DNA from: Moraxellaceae bacterium
Lineage (GTDB): Bacteria > Pseudomonadota > Gammaproteobacteria > Pseudomonadales > Moraxellaceae
Assembly: GCA_030646295.1 (NCBI GenBank)
Contig: JAUSND010000016.1
Location: forward strand, 62,001-126,000
Length of the DNA: 64,000 nt
Direction of reading: 5' to 3'
Shown: positions 63,817 through 64,000 of the stretch, piece after piece
Layout of the letters: every line of letters begins with the position of its first letter
How positions within the stretch are numbered: position 1 is the first letter of the stretch
The notes under the pieces: model-generated
Told to the model about the DNA's origin: nothing
Database searches by the model: none
The model's input: the letters and a program-made list of their open reading frames with translations, nothing else
Position numbers and translations under genes: made by a program

Positions 63817-64000
63817 GGTGTTACTGTGTCCGGGTTTGTGCAAGTGGTGACATGGCGTATTTGTGTAACAGTTCGCCCGGGCCGGAATCTTTTCAGTGAG
63901 CCCCGGCTTTTGGCTTGTGAGACGGGCATGGCGCCCCCATCAGGGCTTTTCTGGCTGTATGAACTGGGCCGTATAAACGAGGCAGGACGCGGAGCGCATC
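63817..64000. other. Window-edge segment, no supported gene
   Basis: A plus-strand frame from ATG 63929 and a minus-strand frame ending near 63896 are both open to the edge but too short to judge. No terminator or RNA gene is seen. Confidence 0.4.

Overview
The window is GC-rich chromosomal DNA of a gammaproteobacterium. The clearest order-level hints are a PA1571-type small protein, an RssB-type regulator followed by a STAS protein, a RecBCD operon and four FilA-like (DUF6160-like) secreted proteins. Together they suggest Pseudomonadales, perhaps near the Moraxellaceae. This placement is inference from gene content; no 16S or tRNA gene was seen.

Layout. 1-10.4 kb: mfd (5' part, minus strand), a lipoprotein sugar-lactone-oxidase-type flavoprotein, an SDR, a small membrane protein, hrpA and a KAS III-like synthase. 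10.5-13.1 kb: a four-gene copper-RiPP locus of the HvfABCD/bufferin type (Cys-repeat precursor, MNIO/DUF692 enzyme, DUF2063 partner, DoxX membrane protein). The precursor has an in-frame amber codon inside its last repeat. 13.2-16 kb: mlaA-like gene, RssB-like PP2C response regulator and STAS antagonist. 16-18.2 kb (minus): tautomerase, transaldolase, dusA. 18.4-20.2 kb: transglutaminase-like lipoprotein and a Ca2+/H+ exchanger.

20.2-24.2 kb is an AT-richer island in which small minus-strand genes are separated by about 50-70 bp imperfect inverted repeats with attC-type ends. I read it as an integron cassette array without an integrase in this window (CALIN-like). Its cargo includes a RelA/SpoT-type alarmone synthetase-like protein with a long coiled coil, an LprI-like protein, a DUF2569-like membrane protein and two proteins of unknown function.

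24.5-32.9 kb: recC-recB-recD with start/stop overlaps. 33-36.9 kb: four tandem FilA-like secreted protein genes, two of them nearly identical. 37-41.3 kb: RBBP9-like hydrolase, PhaC-like synthase, nitronate monooxygenase, nitroreductase, YiiD-type thioesterase. 41.3-47.3 kb: two divergent TetR regulators (one with a doubled HTH) and an RND adaptor/pump pair. 47.3-52.4 kb: two L,D-transpeptidases, pirin, the PA1571-type small gene and an ATP-NAD kinase-like protein.

52.5-61 kb is the second unusual locus: a MalT-type LuxR regulator, a divergent secreted di-heme c-type cytochrome, and a 915-residue peroxidase-superfamily protein. The N-terminal two thirds of the last protein carry fatty acid alpha-dioxygenase motifs and its C-terminal quarter resembles a catalase-like domain. 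Together they look like an oxylipin or lipid-oxygenation module. 61.2-63.8 kb: htpX and alaA, the latter with an extra N-terminal HTH-like segment.
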